A stretch of DNA of 64,000 nucleotides, taken from assembly GCF_024497955.1 (NCBI RefSeq), contig NZ_JANHKP010000004.1, positions 310,001 through 374,000 on the forward strand, in the 5' to 3' direction. Source of the stretch: Streptomyces sp. C10-9-1 (GTDB lineage Bacteria > Actinomycetota > Actinomycetes > Streptomycetales > Streptomycetaceae). The notes beneath the pieces are model-generated. The model did no database searches. It was not told the DNA's origin and worked only from the letters and a program-made list of their open reading frames with translations. Shown here one piece after another: positions 1-8,923 of this stretch. The stretch's first letter is position 1. Every line of letters begins with the position of its first letter. The translations under genes and the position numbers were made by a program.

Positions 1-505
1 GCACGAGGTTGCCGTCGGGGTGGAGGGGCTCCGCCTCGAAGGCGCGCTCCGGGTCGGTGACGGGTTCGAGGAGCTCGTACTCGACGGTGATGGCCGCGGC
101 GGCGAGCCGGGCGGTGTCCGGGTGGTCGGCGGCCACGGCGGCGATGGCCTCGCCGTGGTGGCGGACGGTGTCGGCGGCGAAGACCGGGCGGTCGGCGATA
201 CGGCGGCCGTAGGCGGAGTCCCCGGGGACGTCCTCGTGGGTGATCACGGCCCGGACGCCGGGCATCTCCCGGGCGGCGGAGGTGTCGACCGAGAGGATGC
301 GCGCATGGGCGTGCGGAGAGCGGAGCAGGGCCGCCCAGAGCAGGCCCTCGGCCCACAGGTCGGAGGCGTAGGGGAAGGTGCCCTCCGTCTTGGCGCGGGT
401 GTCGGCGGCCGGGAGGGAGACCCCCAGGCCGCGGGTGGGTGCCTCGTCGGCCGGGGGGGCGCCCTCGGGCCGGAGCGGCGAGGTGGTGGCCGCGTCGTTG
501 CTCAC
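1..505 (-). CDS. Molybdenum hydroxylase large (Mo-cofactor) subunit, xanthine dehydrogenase family, 3' end outside window
   Basis: This is the N-terminal ~168 residues of the molybdopterin-binding subunit of a xanthine dehydrogenase/aldehyde oxidase-type enzyme, which hydroxylates purines or aldehydes in the cytoplasm. The translated start (VSNDAATTSPL) leads into the typical a/b hammerhead region with FPYASDLWAEGLLWA, RSPHAHARILSVDTS and a later VEYELLEPVTDP stretch. The GTG start overlaps the stop of the upstream 2Fe-2S gene (GTGA at 502-505), so translation is probably coupled. The Mo-binding and catalytic parts (including the conserved Glu) lie beyond the window edge, so substrate cannot be judged. 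The operon order FAD - 2Fe-2S - Mo is usual for three-subunit enzymes. Confidence 0.9.
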   Translation of the reverse strand, partial: MSNDAATTSPLRPEGAPPADEAPTRGLGVSLPAADTRAKTEGTFPYASDLWAEGLLWAALLRSPHAHARILSVDTSAAREMPGVRAVITHEDVPGDSAYGRRIADRPVFAADTVRHHGEAIAAVAADHPDTARLAAAAITVEYELLEPVTDPERAFEAEPLHPDGNLV

Positions 506-2790
506 GCCATGCCTCCGTCGTGCGGGTGCGGCTGGGCACTCCCCTCGCCGGGGGGTGCCTGGTGCGGTACGCGGGCCCCGTCCGGTGCGGAGTCGGCCCG
601 CTGGTCGGCGGTGTCGCCGTCGGGGGCCTCGGCGGCGGCCGCCCGGTCGGCGACGACCTCGCGGACGGCGGAGAGCACGCCCTGGTAGCCGGTGCAGCGG
701 CAGAGGTTGCCGCTGAGGGCCCGTCGGGTCTCCAGTTCGCTGGGGGCGTGGTTGCCCTCCAGGAGGTCGTGGACGGTCATCGCCATTCCGGGGATGCAGA
801 AGCCGCACTGGACGGCACCGCACCGCGCGAGGGCGCGCTGGACGTCCGAGGGCTCGCCGTGGGTGGCCAGGCCCTCGACCGTGCGGATCTCGGATCCGGC
901 CGTGGTCGCGGCGGGGACCAGGCAGGAGGCCACCAGGCGGCCGTCCACCTGCACGTTGCAGGCGCCGCACTCCCCCTGGGAGCAGCCGTCCTTCGCGCCG
1001 GCGAGGCCGAGGCGCTCGCGGAGCACGTAGAGCAGGGACTCGCCGATCCAGGCGTCGGTGACGGGGCGGTCGGCGCCGTTCACGGTGAGGACGTACGAGG
1101 CGGCCGGGTGCTCGTCGCCCGCGCCGGGCAGCGGCGGGGCGTCCGCCGGGTCGAGGACGGGCAGCGGCTCCGGCGCGGGTGCCGTGTGCGGGGCCTGCCC
1201 CGGGGCGTCGTGCGGCGCGGGGGCGGCCTCGGTGCGCGGCGGGGGCACGGGGGCGCCGGGCGCCTCCTCCGCGGCGGTCGGGGCGTCCGCCGGCGCCTCG
1301 GACGGGACCTGTGCGCCGGGCTCCGGGGCGGGAGGCTCTGCGGGGAGGGCCGGGGGGTCTGCGGGCGGGGCGGCGGGGCCTTCGTCCGGGAGGCGGTCCG
1401 CCGGGGCGGGCACCGGTTCCGGGGGGCCGCTCTCCGGGGCGCCGGAGAGGTCGTCCGGTGCTTCCGGGACGGGATGCGCGTCCCCGGAGGGGGCCCCGGG
1501 CCGGTCGGCACCGGTGGGCGCGGAGGCGTCCCCGGGCGCGGCGGTGCCCTCGGCCGCCGGGTGTTCGGGTCCGTGCTCTTCGACCGGCTCGGGTCCGGGC
1601 TCGGGCTCGGGCGCTCCGTCCGGGAAGGGCTGCGCGGGGTCCCCGGGTGCCGCCTCGGCGGCCTCCGGGAGCGGATCGGGGTCGGGCTCGGGCTGCTGTG
1701 CCCAGGGGGCGGGGGCGCCTCCGGGGAGCGTGGTCCAGGCCGGGGCGGCGGCGGGCGCGGTGCCGGGGACCGCGTTCCGGGGGTACTCGCCGGACTCCTC
1801 GGGCAGGTCGCCGTCCGCTATGGGGACGGACCACTGTCCGGTCATCTCGTGGGCGGCGGCCGGGTCCCGGGGAGCGGACTCCTCGGGGAAGGTCCACTGA
1901 CCGGTCGCCTGCGGGTCCGCCGGGTCCCGGGGAGCACGCGGGTCGGGGAAGGTCCACTGACCGGTCGCCTGCGGGTCGGCCGGGTCCCGGGGAGCGGACT
2001 CCTCGGGGAAGGTCCACTGACCGGTCGCCTGCGGGTCCGCCGGGTCCCGGGGAGCACGCGGGTCGGGCCCGGCGTGCAGCGGATCCTGCCCCCGGGCTGC
2101 TTCCCTCGTGGCGGCGGGCTCCTCCGCCGGGCCGTGGCGGCCGGGCGCGCCGGAGTGCCCCGTCTGCCAGTCGACGGGCGCTCCGTCCCCGTCGGCCGGG
2201 GACGCGAGGGGCTTCAGGGGCGTGATCATCGGCGGGGTGTAGCCGTGCCCGGGCGCCTCCAGCGGCGCCGCGTCCTGGGGCCCCTCGGGCGGGAGTTGGA
2301 GGAAGGTGGTCGACTCGCCGTCGTAGTCGGGGCCCGTGGTCGGCTGCCAGCTGCCGTACTCGTGGACGAAGCTCTGCCCGTGGCCCTGGGTGGCGTAGGG
2401 GTCGGCCGCCTGCGGCCGGTACGGGTCGGCCGCCTGGGCGCCGTAGGGGTCGGGTTCCCTGGTGCCGTAGGCGCCGTGCTCCTGGGCGTACGGGTCGCGG
2501 CTCTCGGCGCCCTGCGGGTAGCCCTGCCCTCGGCCGTACTCCCGCGGGTAGTCCCGGCCGTACCCGCCCGGGTACTCCCGGCCGTAGTCCTGCCCCTGGG
2601 CGTCGCCGTGGCCGCCGCCGTAGGTGTGCCCCTCGGAGGCGTCGCGGAGGTAGCCGTCGTCCTCCCGCATGCGCTCGCGGGTGCCGGGGCGGCCGTCCTG
2701 GTCGCCGGGCTCCGCGTGGTGCCGCTCCGCGGCCTCCGGCCGGTCGCCTGTCCCCGGGTGCCCTGTGTGCCGGTGGTCCTCGTCGCTCAT
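502..2790 (-). CDS. 2Fe-2S subunit of molybdenum hydroxylase with a ~565-residue low-complexity N-terminal extension
   Basis: The last ~195 of 762 residues are a complete small iron-sulfur subunit. A plant-ferredoxin-type cluster (GCSQGECGAC ... ASC, about residues 603-623) is followed by an [2Fe-2S]-binding helical domain (CGAVQCGFC and LCRCTG, about 657-699). Family members are normally 150-200 residues long and carry electrons from the Mo site to the FAD subunit. Here about 565 residues of Pro/Ala/Glu/Asp/Gly-rich, probably disordered sequence precede it, including Tyr-rich DPY motifs near the N-terminus and a perfect tandem repeat (PADPQATGQW-type) at 1861-2067. The ATG overlaps the FAD-subunit stop (ATGA at 2787-2790), and the ORF is open throughout with Streptomyces-like third-position GC, so the extension looks translated. 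It could be an anchoring or partner-binding region; no function is evident. Confidence 0.85.
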   Translation of the reverse strand: MSDEDHRHTGHPGTGDRPEAAERHHAEPGDQDGRPGTRERMREDDGYLRDASEGHTYGGGHGDAQGQDYGREYPGGYGRDYPREYGRGQGYPQGAESRDPYAQEHGAYGTREPDPYGAQAADPYRPQAADPYATQGHGQSFVHEYGSWQPTTGPDYDGESTTFLQLPPEGPQDAAPLEAPGHGYTPPMITPLKPLASPADGDGAPVDWQTGHSGAPGRHGPAEEPAATREAARGQDPLHAGPDPRAPRDPADPQATGQWTFPEESAPRDPADPQATGQWTFPDPRAPRDPADPQATGQWTFPEESAPRDPAAAHEMTGQWSVPIADGDLPEESGEYPRNAVPGTAPAAAPAWTTLPGGAPAPWAQQPEPDPDPLPEAAEAAPGDPAQPFPDGAPEPEPGPEPVEEHGPEHPAAEGTAAPGDASAPTGADRPGAPSGDAHPVPEAPDDLSGAPESGPPEPVPAPADRLPDEGPAAPPADPPALPAEPPAPEPGAQVPSEAPADAPTAAEEAPGAPVPPPRTEAAPAPHDAPGQAPHTAPAPEPLPVLDPADAPPLPGAGDEHPAASYVLTVNGADRPVTDAWIGESLLYVLRERLGLAGAKDGCSQGECGACNVQVDGRLVASCLVPAATTAGSEIRTVEGLATHGEPSDVQRALARCGAVQCGFCIPGMAMTVHDLLEGNHAPSELETRRALSGNLCRCTGYQGVLSAVREVVADRAAAAEAPDGDTADQRADSAPDGARVPHQAPPGEGSAQPHPHDGGMA
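1861..2067 (-). repeat. In-frame tandem repeat, 60-bp unit arranged in a 120-bp higher-order repeat
   Basis: Four copies of a 60-bp unit begin at 1861, 1921, 1981 and 2041. Copies 1 and 3 are identical over 60 bp, and 1861-1947 is identical to 1981-2067 (87 bp at a distance of 120 bp). This shows a recent duplication of a two-unit block. The unit encodes 20 residues including PRDPADPQATGQWTF within the 2Fe-2S subunit extension. The period is a multiple of three, so copy-number change keeps the frame. Confidence 0.95.
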
Positions 2791-3683
2791 GACAGCGCCC
2801 TCCCCAGTGCCCGTCGGGCCAGCGCGGCGACGGTGCGCCGCAGGTGCAGTACGGCCGGCGGCAGGGCCTCCGGCTCCTCGCCCGGCGCGGCGGGCACCGG
2901 GTCGGGGATGCAGGCGGCGGCGACGTACTCGCCGAAGGCCGCGAGTGCCTCGTCGGCGAGGCCGCGCTCACCGTCCCAGTCGATCAGCGAGGCGATCCAG
3001 CGCTCGGCCTCCAGCGGCCGCAGCGGCATGGGGGCGATCGCCCCGACCGCGCAGCGCACGCCGCGCCGCGCGGGGTCGAGCACGACGGCCACGGAGGCGG
3101 TGGCGCGACCGGGCCCGGTGCGCCCGGTGGCCTTGAGGAAGACCTGCGGGGCGTGCAGCAGCGGGACGCGGACGAAGCCGATCAGCTCGGCCGGGCCCAG
3201 CAGCTCGCGGCCGGCGAGCAGATGGGAGACGGGGATCTCGCGGCGGGCGCCGCCGGGTCCCGCGACCACCAGGTCCGCTTCCAGTGCGGCGAGGACGGGC
3301 AGGCAGTCCCCCGTGGGCGCGGCGGAGGCGATGTTGCCGCCGAGGGTGCCGGCATTGCGGATCTGGGGTGGCCCGGCCGCCCGGGCGGAGGCCGCGAGGG
3401 CGGGGATCAGCGCGGCGAAGTCGGGGCGGCCCATCCGCGCGTGGGTGAGTCCGGCGCCGAGGAGTGCGTGGCCGTCCTGGTAGCGCCAGCCGCGGATCTC
3501 GCTGATGCGGCCGAGGCCCACGAGGCCGGCGGGGCGCAGACGGCCCCGGTTGACCGACGTCATCAGGTCGGTCCCTCCGGCGACGGGCACGGCGGCGGGC
3601 ATGGCGGTGAGAGCCGCCACGGCCTCGTCGAGCGAGTCCGGCAGCGTCACCGACTGTGCGGTCCGCGGTGCGTGCGTGGTCAC
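2787..3683 (-). CDS. FAD-binding subunit of molybdenum hydroxylase (xanthine dehydrogenase family)
   Basis: This 298-residue protein matches the medium FAD subunit, which passes electrons from the 2Fe-2S clusters to NAD or another acceptor. It shows the diagnostic FAD motifs AGGTDLM near residue 35 and IRNAGTLGGNIASAAPTGD in the first third, then the CO-dehydrogenase flavoprotein C-terminal domain. I chose the GTG at 3683 (VTTHAPRTAQSVTLP), which has a GGGAAGGGG-like ribosome-binding site upstream. The longer open frame to 3836 has no family similarity. It is the first gene of the three-gene operon, so the promoter should lie in 3684-3900. The stop overlaps the next ATG by 4 bp. Confidence 0.92.
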   Translation of the reverse strand: MTTHAPRTAQSVTLPDSLDEAVAALTAMPAAVPVAGGTDLMTSVNRGRLRPAGLVGLGRISEIRGWRYQDGHALLGAGLTHARMGRPDFAALIPALAASARAAGPPQIRNAGTLGGNIASAAPTGDCLPVLAALEADLVVAGPGGARREIPVSHLLAGRELLGPAELIGFVRVPLLHAPQVFLKATGRTGPGRATASVAVVLDPARRGVRCAVGAIAPMPLRPLEAERWIASLIDWDGERGLADEALAAFGEYVAAACIPDPVPAAPGEEPEALPPAVLHLRRTVAALARRALGRALS

Positions 3684-3900
3684 CCAGCTGCCCCTTCCCG
3701 GTGTCCAGGCCATCCCGCCTGTGTGGCCGTACCGTACGTGCTCACAGGCCGGACGTGGCAACTCTGGCACATGTTCCGGGCCGTGCGCCGAGAGGGTCCG
3801 CGAAGGGTGCAAACACACCATAAGTCCGATGAGCATGCTTCGGTCCGGTCAGCAGGCCGGAACGGGGCGGTGACCGGGCCCCGGCGGAGGGCCGCGACGG

Positions 3901-3950
3901 CCGCCCGGGCGGTGCGCGCGCCGGAGGGGGCGCGCACCGCCCGGGCGGCG
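3901..3950. terminator. Strong hairpin terminator after the hexosaminidase gene
   Basis: A perfect 20-bp stem (3901-3920 with 3931-3950) has a 10-nt loop and no U tract. It lies 11 bp past the hexosaminidase stop and upstream of the hydroxylase operon, so it insulates the two units. Confidence 0.85.
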
Positions 3951-3961
3951 GCCGGACATGG

Positions 3962-5605
3962 TCAGATCTCGGGCGGCGCACCCTCCACGGGGCGCCCCAG
4001 GATCCCCGGGCGGCGCTGCCAGGGGCGGGGCCCGCCGGGCGGGCGGTAGTCGACGCCCAGGGCGTCGAGGCGGGCGTAGTGGTCGGCCATGCGCCGCTCG
4101 AAGGCGGCGAAGTCCCTCTCGTGCGGGGCCGGGAGCGCCGACCAGGCCACCTCGGCGAAGGCGGCGAGGCGGGGGAAGACCTGGTAGTCCACCCGGGCCC
4201 GGTTCTGCATGACCTCGGTCCAGACGTTGGCCTGGGTGCCGATGACGTGGGCGGCGGCCTCGGGGGACAGGCTCGGCGGCACCGGCTCGAAGCGGTAGAC
4301 GTCCTCCAGGGTGCGCACGTAGCCGATGGGCATCGGCTCCTCCCCCGCGGCCTGGCGGTGGTCCAGGTAGACGTGCTGCTCGGGGCACATCACCACGTCG
4401 TGTCCCGCCTCGGCGGCCGCGATGCCTCCCCCCGTGCCGCGCCAGGAGGAGACGGCCGCGCCCTCGGCGAGGCCGCCTTCGAGGATCTCGTCCCAGCCGA
4501 TCAGCCGGCGCCCGCGCGCCGTCAGCCAGCGGTCGAAGTGGCGGATGAACCAGGACTGCAGGCCGTCCTCGTCGCCGAGTCCCAGCTCCTTGATGCGGGC
4601 CTGGGCCGCGGGTGAGGCCCGCCACTGGTCCTTGGGGCACTCGTCGCCGCCGATGTGCACGAACTCGGAGGGGAACAGGGCGAGGACCTCCTCCAGCACC
4701 TCCTCGTAGAAGCCGAGCACGGCATCGGAGGGGGCGAGCACGTTCGGGGTGACGCCCCAGGTGTCCCAGACCTCCACGGAGGCGGTGTCGACGACGTCGG
4801 AGTTGCCCAGTTCGGGGTAGGCCGCGATGGCGGCCTGGGAGTGGCCGGGCAGGTCGATCTCGGGCACGACGGTGATGTACCGGTCGGCGGCGTAGGCGAC
4901 GATCTCGCGGATGTCGTCCTGCGTGTAGTAGCCGCCGTGCGGGGTGTCGTCCCACAGGGGCGAGGCGCGGTGCCCGTACTTGCTGCGGGCACGCCAGGAC
5001 CCGACCTCGGTGAGCCGGGGGTGGCGCCGGATCTCGATCCGCCAGCCCTGGTCGTCGGTGAGGTGGAGGTGGAGGACGTTGAGCTTGTGGGCGGCCATCA
5101 GGTCGAGGTGGCGCAGGACGTCGTCCTTGGGCATGAAGTGGCGGCACACGTCGAGCAGCAGGCCGCGCCAGCCGAAGCGCGGGGCGTCCCGGACGGTCCC
5201 GCGGGCGATGCCCGGCACCGTGCCGGGGCGGATCCGGGAGCGGCGGAAGGCGTCGGGGCCGAGGAGCTGGCGCAGCGTCTGCGCGCCCCAGAACACTCCG
5301 GCGCCGCTGCCGCCGCGGATCTCGGCCCGCTGACCGGCCAGGACCGACAGCCGGTAGGCCTCCGGGGCGAGCGCGGGGTCGACGCGCAGGACGACGGTGT
5401 CGGGGGCGGCGGCGTCGGTGGACGGCGGCAGGGGCAGCCCCAGTGCGGGGCCCAGCACGGTGCGCAGCCACTGCGCAGTGGGCTCGGTGCCGGGCCCGGC
5501 GTACAGGGCCGTGTGCCGGTCGGGGGTGAAGGCCGGCCCCTCGCCCGTCTCGGCGTGGGCGGGGGCGGGCACGAGGCCGGGCGGGTGCGGTGCGTTCGCG
5601 GTCAT
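3962..5605 (-). CDS. Beta-N-acetylhexosaminidase, glycoside hydrolase family 20
   Basis: The 547-residue enzyme releases terminal GlcNAc (or GalNAc) from chito-oligosaccharides by substrate-assisted catalysis. An N-terminal GH20b-like domain (about 30-140) precedes the TIM barrel. The catalytic pair is in VHIGGDECPK (D321-E322), and the barrel also shows WRGLLLDVCRHF, HLHLTDDQGWRIEI, EIDLPGHSQA and later active-site Trp segments (SSWRG, NVWTEV). The start has a GAAGGAG ribosome-binding site. I see no signal peptide, so a cytoplasmic enzyme acting on imported oligosaccharides is likely. It lies 146 bp downstream of a sugar ABC importer on the same strand, which fits uptake then hydrolysis. An 8-bp hairpin at 5625-5644 lies between importer and enzyme and might reduce read-through. 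Confidence 0.95.
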   Translation of the reverse strand: MTANAPHPPGLVPAPAHAETGEGPAFTPDRHTALYAGPGTEPTAQWLRTVLGPALGLPLPPSTDAAAPDTVVLRVDPALAPEAYRLSVLAGQRAEIRGGSGAGVFWGAQTLRQLLGPDAFRRSRIRPGTVPGIARGTVRDAPRFGWRGLLLDVCRHFMPKDDVLRHLDLMAAHKLNVLHLHLTDDQGWRIEIRRHPRLTEVGSWRARSKYGHRASPLWDDTPHGGYYTQDDIREIVAYAADRYITVVPEIDLPGHSQAAIAAYPELGNSDVVDTASVEVWDTWGVTPNVLAPSDAVLGFYEEVLEEVLALFPSEFVHIGGDECPKDQWRASPAAQARIKELGLGDEDGLQSWFIRHFDRWLTARGRRLIGWDEILEGGLAEGAAVSSWRGTGGGIAAAEAGHDVVMCPEQHVYLDHRQAAGEEPMPIGYVRTLEDVYRFEPVPPSLSPEAAAHVIGTQANVWTEVMQNRARVDYQVFPRLAAFAEVAWSALPAPHERDFAAFERRMADHYARLDALGVDYRPPGGPRPWQRRPGILGRPVEGAPPEI

Positions 5606-5751
5606 GGAGACTCCTTCGTGGATGCCCCGGCCTGCGGGCCGGGGTGGTGCGGCCTCCCGCCCGCGGGGCGGCGAGGCTCCTGCGGCGGAGGGCGGGGAGG
5701 CGGTTCGCGGCGGGGCGGTCCGGTGGGCGCGGCCACCGGCCGGTGCCCGTG

Positions 5752-6603
5752 TCAGTCCTTCACCGCGCCGCCGAGGCCGGAGACCAGGCGGCGCTGCACG
5801 AGGACGAAGAAGACGAGGACGGGGACGGTCATGACGGTCGAGCCGGCCATGATCCCGCCCCAGTCGTTCTCGTCGGGCTTGAAGAAGACGAGCAGGGCCA
5901 TCGGGAGCGTGGACTGCGAGGTGTCGCTGATGATGAAGGACTTCGCGAAGAGGAAGTCGTTCCAGGTGGAGATGAACGAGAAGACGCTCGTGGCGACGAG
6001 CCCCGGGAACACGAGGGGGAAGAGGATCTGCCAGAGGAAGCGGGTGCGGCCCGCCCCGTCGAGGTAGGCCGCCTCCTCCAGGGCCTCGGGTACGGCCTTG
6101 ACGAACCCCCTCAGCATCCAGATCGCGAAGGGCAGCGAGAAGGCGAGGTGCGGGAGGACGAGTGCGCCCAGGGTGTTGAGTTGGCCCAGGTCGCGCATCA
6201 GGAAGAACAGCGGAATGGTCAGGGCCTCGATCGGCACCATCTGGGCGATCAGGAACATGATGAGCAGGGTGGTGCGGAACCGGAAGCGGAACCGGGTGAC
6301 GGCGGTGGCCGCGAGAAAGGCGATCACCGCGGAGGCGAGGACCACCGTCCCGGCGACCAGCAGGCTGTTGAGGAAGTAGCGGCCGAAGTCCTCCTGCAGG
6401 AAGACGCGGCGGAAGGAGTCGAGCGACGGCGCGAGAGTCCAGGGACGCGGTTCGGTCGACTGGATCTCGCCTTCCGGTTTGACGGCGGAAAGGACCATCC
6501 AGTAAAGGGGGAAGGCGACTGCCAGTGCCGTGACCAGCGCTGTCGCCTCGGCGGCGAGCCGGCCGGGCCGGGCCCGCCGGGAGGGCCGAAAGGCAGTGGT
6601 CAT
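5752..6603 (-). CDS. Sugar ABC transporter permease (MalG type)
   Basis: This 283-residue inner-membrane permease has six predicted membrane segments. Its EAA loop (EALEEAAYLDGAGRTRFLWQ) docks a shared MsiK-like ATPase, which is not encoded here. I set the start at ATG 6603, which overlaps the preceding permease stop (ATGA, 6600-6603); the longer open frame is a shadow. It forms a heterodimer with the adjacent MalF-type permease. The neighbouring GH20 enzyme suggests GlcNAc or chitobiose/chito-oligosaccharide as substrate. No ATPase gene is present, as is typical for streptomycete sugar importers. Confidence 0.94.
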   Translation of the reverse strand: MTTAFRPSRRARPGRLAAEATALVTALAVAFPLYWMVLSAVKPEGEIQSTEPRPWTLAPSLDSFRRVFLQEDFGRYFLNSLLVAGTVVLASAVIAFLAATAVTRFRFRFRTTLLIMFLIAQMVPIEALTIPLFFLMRDLGQLNTLGALVLPHLAFSLPFAIWMLRGFVKAVPEALEEAAYLDGAGRTRFLWQILFPLVFPGLVATSVFSFISTWNDFLFAKSFIISDTSQSTLPMALLVFFKPDENDWGGIMAGSTVMTVPVLVFFVLVQRRLVSGLGGAVKD

Positions 6604-7592
6604 ATGTCCTCTCCCTGGCGCCGCAGGAGCCGCAGGTACACGAGGGTGACGGCGAGCAGGATCAGCAGCATCACCACGCCGACCGCCGATCCGAGGCTGT
6701 ACTGCGAGGAGGCGAACGCCTTCTGGTAGGCGTAGACGTTGAGCACCAGGTTCTGTCCGGCGATGCCGCCGCCCCCGGTCATCACGTAGATCTGGGTGAA
6801 GACCTTGAAGTCCCAGATGACCGACTGGATGGTGACCACGACGAGGATGGGGCGGAGCATCGGCGCCATGACGGAGCGCCACGTCCGCCATGACGAGGCG
6901 CCGTCGAGTGCGGCGGCCTCCAGGACCTCCTCGGGAATGGCCCGGATTCCCGCGTACACGGTGACCATCACGAACGGGTAGGAGCACCAGACCACTTCGA
7001 GCAGGACCAGCAGGAAGGCGCTGTACTGCCCGTAGGTCCAGGAGAAGTCGCCCAGGGAGAGGACCCGGTTGACGGGGCCCAGGTCCGGGTCGAAGAGGAA
7101 CAGCCAGACGGTGGACCCGGTGACCGCCGGGGTGGCCCAGGCGCCGAGCGAGGCCAGCATCAGGGCCGTCCTCGGCAGGGCGCGGACGCGGGTGAGCAGC
7201 ACGGCGAGGGTGCAGCCGACCGCGAGGGTGGCGAGGACGCAGGCGGCGGCGAAGAGCACGGTCGCGAGCAGCACGTCGCGGAACCGGGGGTCACCGAGGA
7301 GGGTGCGGTAGTTGCCGAGCCCCTGGAAGGTGGTGGGCTGCCCTCCGCTGACCTGTGCCTGGGTGTATTCGAGGAACGAGATCAGGCCGAGTTGGTAGAC
7401 GGGGTAGACCAGCAGGGCGGCGAGCACGACGAGGGCGGGGGCGAGGTACAGCCAGGGGGTCGCGCCGCCGCGCCGTCCCGTGCGCGCGGGGGCGGCCGGG
7501 CGCGGCCGCCCCCGCGCGGGGCCCGGGGGCCGTGCTGCGGTGCCGGCGGTGCCGGCCCCCGGGGGTGCGGTGGCGTTGGGGTCGGGGCGCAC
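6600..7592 (-). CDS. Sugar ABC transporter permease (MalF type)
   Basis: This 330-residue permease has a Pro/Arg/Gly-rich cytoplasmic N-terminus of about 45 residues, then six predicted membrane segments and the EAA motif (EEVLEAAALDGASSWRTW). The GTG start (VRPDPNATAPPG) lies 4 bp after the binding-protein stop, without a good separate ribosome-binding site, so coupling is likely. It pairs with the next gene product in importing the oligosaccharide delivered by the lipoprotein encoded upstream. Confidence 0.93.
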   Translation of the reverse strand: MRPDPNATAPPGAGTAGTAARPPGPARGRPRPAAPARTGRRGGATPWLYLAPALVVLAALLVYPVYQLGLISFLEYTQAQVSGGQPTTFQGLGNYRTLLGDPRFRDVLLATVLFAAACVLATLAVGCTLAVLLTRVRALPRTALMLASLGAWATPAVTGSTVWLFLFDPDLGPVNRVLSLGDFSWTYGQYSAFLLVLLEVVWCSYPFVMVTVYAGIRAIPEEVLEAAALDGASSWRTWRSVMAPMLRPILVVVTIQSVIWDFKVFTQIYVMTGGGGIAGQNLVLNVYAYQKAFASSQYSLGSAVGVVMLLILLAVTLVYLRLLRRQGEDI

Positions 7593-7596
7593 CGGG

Positions 7597-8901
7597 TCAG
7601 CCCGCGGCGGCGAAGGCGGCGTCCATGGTGCGGGCGGCGTCGGAGGCGGCCGTCCGGACGTCCTTGCGGCCGCTGACGACCTCCTGGAACATCCTCGGCA
7701 GGACGAGCGAGGCGTCGATCTGCCCCCAGGCGGGTGTGGCGGGCACGAAGCGGGAGCCGGAGCCGAGGGTCTCGATGAAGGGGGCGGCGAACGGCTCCTT
7801 GCCGACGGCCGCCGCGCGGACGTCGGTGAAGGTGGGCAGGAAGCCCATGGCCTCGAAGAGGGCCGCCTGCGTCTCCTTGCCGGCCAGCCGCTTCATCAGG
7901 TCGACGGCGAGGGTGCGGTGGCCGGTGCTGCGCAGGACGCCGAGGTTGTTGCCTCCGGCGAACGCGGGGGCGATCTCCCCCTCGCGGACCCCGGGCAGCG
8001 GGACGACGGCGTACCTGCCCCCGGCCTCTCCGGCCTCGACGGCCCGGCGGCTGAAGTCCCCGCCGATGACCATGGCGGCCTTCCCGGCGGCGAATGCGGT
8101 GATGGTGGCGTTGCCGCCCATCGCGGCACAGGTGGCGGCGGGGCAGTTGTCCTCGCCGAAGAGCGCGGCGTAGGCGGCGATCCCCTTGCGGGACGCGGGG
8201 CTGTCGATGACGGAGGTCCAGACACCGTCCCGGAGTTCGGCGATGCCCCCGCCGTGCGCCCAGATGAACGGCAGGGCTCCGTAGGTGTTGGCGCCGCCCA
8301 CGGCGATGCCGTAGAGCTCCGGACGGGCCGCGCGGATCCGCTTCGCGGTGGACACGAGCTCGTCCTGGGTCCCGGGCGGCTCGATGCCGAGGTCGGCGAA
8401 GACGTCGGTGCGGTAGTAGAGGGCGCGGGCGCCGACGAAGAGGGGGGCGCCGTGGACCCTGCCGTCCACGGTGACGGACTGCCGGGCGGCGGGGTCGGTG
8501 TCCGCGGCCTCGTCCCATGCCTCGAACTCGGCGGTGACATCGGCCAGTCCGCCGTCCTCGACGTATCCGGCGGTGTCGGTGTTGCCGTACTCGATCACGT
8601 CCGGGGCGCTCTCCGGGTCGTTGAAGGCCGCCTTGATCCGCTCGGCGCGGGTCTCGACGGGGATGTACTCGACCCGGACGTCGACACCCTCGTGGGCCTC
8701 GACGAAGCCCGCCACGGCGGCGTCGACGGCCTTCTCCTTGGGTGCGTTGCCGACCTCCCGGAAGAGCCACACGCGCAGGGTGCCGGTCTTTCCGTCCCCC
8801 TGGGAGGCGCCGGAGGAGGTCGCCGGGGCGCAGGCGGTCGCCGCGAGGCCGGCCAGGGCGAGCGCCGCGGCGGGGGCGGCGATTCGGGCGATCAGGTTCA
8901 T
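7597..8901 (-). CDS. Extracellular sugar-binding lipoprotein of ABC importer
   Basis: The 434-residue solute-binding protein (family 1/MalE-like) has a signal peptide ending in a lipobox (LAATAC, lipidated Cys24) and SBP features such as DVIEYGNTDTAGYVEDGGL, AGKAAMVIGGDFS and GGNNLGVLRST. The start is ATG 8901 with GGGGGTCC upstream; the open frame continues to 9270 without similarity. It is the first gene of the lipoprotein - permease - permease - hexosaminidase unit. Adjacent GH20 implies a GlcNAc-containing ligand, which is inference. A palindromic operator candidate lies 23 bp upstream of the start. Confidence 0.94.
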   Translation of the reverse strand: MNLIARIAAPAAALALAGLAATACAPATSSGASQGDGKTGTLRVWLFREVGNAPKEKAVDAAVAGFVEAHEGVDVRVEYIPVETRAERIKAAFNDPESAPDVIEYGNTDTAGYVEDGGLADVTAEFEAWDEAADTDPAARQSVTVDGRVHGAPLFVGARALYYRTDVFADLGIEPPGTQDELVSTAKRIRAARPELYGIAVGGANTYGALPFIWAHGGGIAELRDGVWTSVIDSPASRKGIAAYAALFGEDNCPAATCAAMGGNATITAFAAGKAAMVIGGDFSRRAVEAGEAGGRYAVVPLPGVREGEIAPAFAGGNNLGVLRSTGHRTLAVDLMKRLAGKETQAALFEAMGFLPTFTDVRAAAVGKEPFAAPFIETLGSGSRFVPATPAWGQIDASLVLPRMFQEVVSGRKDVRTAASDAARTMDAAFAAAG

Positions 8902-8923
8902 GCAGGGACCCCCACGACATGGC

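Noticed and set aside
439..3483. A 1,014-codon plus-strand open frame opposite the hydroxylase genes.
   Set aside because: It is antisense to recognisable Fe-S and FAD subunit genes and is Gly/Arg/Val-rich with no domain, a normal artefact of GC-rich third positions.
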